Below, one piece after another: positions 6,641 through 7,758 of a stretch of 7,758 bases of DNA. The notes beneath the pieces were generated by a model. That model had not been told where the DNA came from. It was given only the letters and a program-made list of their open reading frames with translations, and ran no database searches. Every line of letters starts with the position of its first letter. The first letter of the stretch is position 1. A program made the translations under genes and the position numbers. Location: NCBI GenBank assembly GCA_002470165.1, contig DKNF01000191.1, positions 1 through 7,758 on the forward strand, read 5' to 3'. This stretch comes from Betaproteobacteria bacterium UBA7395 (GTDB lineage Bacteria; Pseudomonadota; Gammaproteobacteria; Burkholderiales; Rhodocyclaceae).

Positions 6641-7758
6641 ATGAGCAAAACCGCCGACAGCCCCAAGCACACCCCGATGATGGTCCAGTACCTCGGGCTC
6701 AAGGCAAAGCATCCGAACACCCTGCTCTTTTACCGCATGGGCGACTTCTACGAGTTGTTCTACGAGGACGCCGAGAAGGCGGCGCGGCTGCTGGACATCA
6801 CGCTGACCACGCGCGGGCAGTCGGCCGGGGTGCCGATCAAGATGTGCGGCGTGCCTTTCCATTCGCTGGAGCCTTATCTGGCGCGGCTGGTAAAGTTGGG
6901 GGAGTCGGCGGTGATCTGCGAGCAGATCGGCGATCCGGCGACCAGCAAGGGGCCGGTCGAGCGGGCGGTGGCGCGCATCGTCACGCCCGGCACGCTGACC
7001 GATGCGGCGCTGATCGACGACAAACAGGACATCTGGCTGCTGGCGGTGACGACGCTGCGCAACACGGCCGGCATTGCCCGGCTGAACCTGGCCAGCGGCG
7101 AGTTCATACTGATCGAGGTGCCGGCTGAGCAGATTCCGGCGACGCTGGAGCGCATCCGCCCGGCGGAAATCCTCTATCCGGAAAGCTGGACGCCCAATTT
7201 CGGCGTCGACGTGGCGCGCACGCGCCAGCCGGACTGGTATTTCGATTTCGACTCAGCCCGGCGCCTGCTCTGCGACCAGTTCGAAGTCGCCTCGCTCGCC
7301 GGTTTCGGCGCCGAAGGCCTGAAGCCGGCGATTGCCGCGGCCGGCGCCCTGCTCCAGTACGCGCAGGCGACGCAGTCGGGCAAATTGCCGCATTTGCGCG
7401 GCTTAACCGTGGAAATCGAGGGCGCCTACCTCGGCCTCGATCTCGCTACCCGGCGCAACCTGGAACTGACCGAGACCCTGCGCGGCCAGCCGTCGCCGAC
7501 GCTGTTTTCGCTGCTCGACAACTGCGTCACCAGCATGGGCTCGCGCCTCTTACGCCATACGCTGCACCACCCGCTGCGCGATCGGGCGATCCCGGCCGCC
7601 CGCCACGGTGCCGTCGAAGCCCTGCTCGACGATTACGGCCGCCTGGCCGGCGAGACCAGAAAAGCCCTGCGCGGCATCGCCGACATCGAGCGCATCGCTG
7701 GCCGCATTGCCTTGCGCAACGCCCGTCCGCGCGACCTCGCCAGCCTGCGCGAATCGCT
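6641..7758 (+). CDS. mutS: DNA mismatch repair protein MutS, N-terminal part (cut by window edge)
   Basis: 372 residues are visible of a protein usually about 850-880 long; the frame is open at the right edge. MutS binds mispaired or looped bases and recruits MutL. The mismatch-binding domain I (about 8-120) contains the F36-Y37-E38 motif that stacks on the mismatch ([15 protein letters not shown]), followed by [19 protein letters not shown] (87-105) and [11 protein letters not shown]. The connector domain II spans about 125-250, and the lever/core begins with [17 protein letters not shown] (266-282) and [22 protein letters not shown]. The clamp, the ATPase (Walker A) and the C-terminal dimer region lie outside. 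Alignment by eye with E. coli MutS is continuous, without frameshift. The start at 6641 matches the E. coli N-terminus in length (FxE at the same residue numbers), although no good Shine-Dalgarno precedes it. It seems to be transcribed separately from the cupin gene, from its own promoter in the 128-base spacer. Confidence 0.97.
   Translation, partial: MSKTADSPKHTPMMVQYLGLKAKHPNTLLFYRMGDFYELFYEDAEKAARLLDITLTTRGQSAGVPIKMCGVPFHSLEPYLARLVKLGESAVICEQIGDPATSKGPVERAVARIVTPGTLTDAALIDDKQDIWLLAVTTLRNTAGIARLNLASGEFILIEVPAEQIPATLERIRPAEILYPESWTPNFGVDVARTRQPDWYFDFDSARRLLCDQFEVASLAGFGAEGLKPAIAAAGALLQYAQATQSGKLPHLRGLTVEIEGAYLGLDLATRRNLELTETLRGQPSPTLFSLLDNCVTSMGSRLLRHTLHHPLRDRAIPAARHGAVEALLDDYGRLAGETRKALRGIADIERIAGRIALRNARPRDLASLRES

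Noticed and set aside
1..7758. Mobile element, CRISPR array, toxin-antitoxin or defence system
   Set aside because: No transposase, integrase, direct-repeat array, tRNA or att-like repeat, or small paired genes are seen; every coding stretch is accounted for by housekeeping-type genes.

Overview
This window is high-GC bacterial chromosome carrying seven genes, two of them cut off by the window edges, with little non-coding DNA. Protein similarity by eye (LplT, MutS, RadA, Alr, and a LysR regulator beginning MADRRLQVFHAVA) suggests a betaproteobacterium, plausibly of the Rhodocyclales (Dechloromonas/Azonexus type). The order-level placement is inference from memory of those families, not the result of a search.

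Leftward block (minus strand, read from 4688 down to 1): a LysR-type regulator, alanine racemase (alr), the DNA repair ATPase RadA, and the N-terminal half of a large FtsX/YbbP-type ABC permease that leaves the window at base 1. These four genes have no spacers. lysR and alr overlap by ATGA, the alr stop abuts the radA start, and radA and the permease overlap by ATGA. They are very probably one transcript with coupled translation, although their functions (regulation, peptidoglycan precursor, recombination, envelope transport) differ.

Intergenic 4689-4881 is the divergent control region between lysR and lplT. It holds a GC-rich inverted repeat and an extended -10 promoter for lplT.

Rightward block (plus strand): lplT (lysophospholipid flippase, GTG start) followed two bases later by a small single-domain cupin gene. 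A 128-base spacer follows, with alternating TGTCG/CGACA repeats and a probable mutS promoter. The first 372 codons of mutS then run off the right edge.

No mobile element, CRISPR array, tRNA, rRNA or phage signature is visible. The content is housekeeping, and I see no convincing novel multi-gene system. The points most worth a second look are a sharply AT-rich patch inside radA, the repeat cluster before mutS, the zero-gap four-gene chain, and an LplT paired with a cupin and not with its usual acyltransferase Aas.
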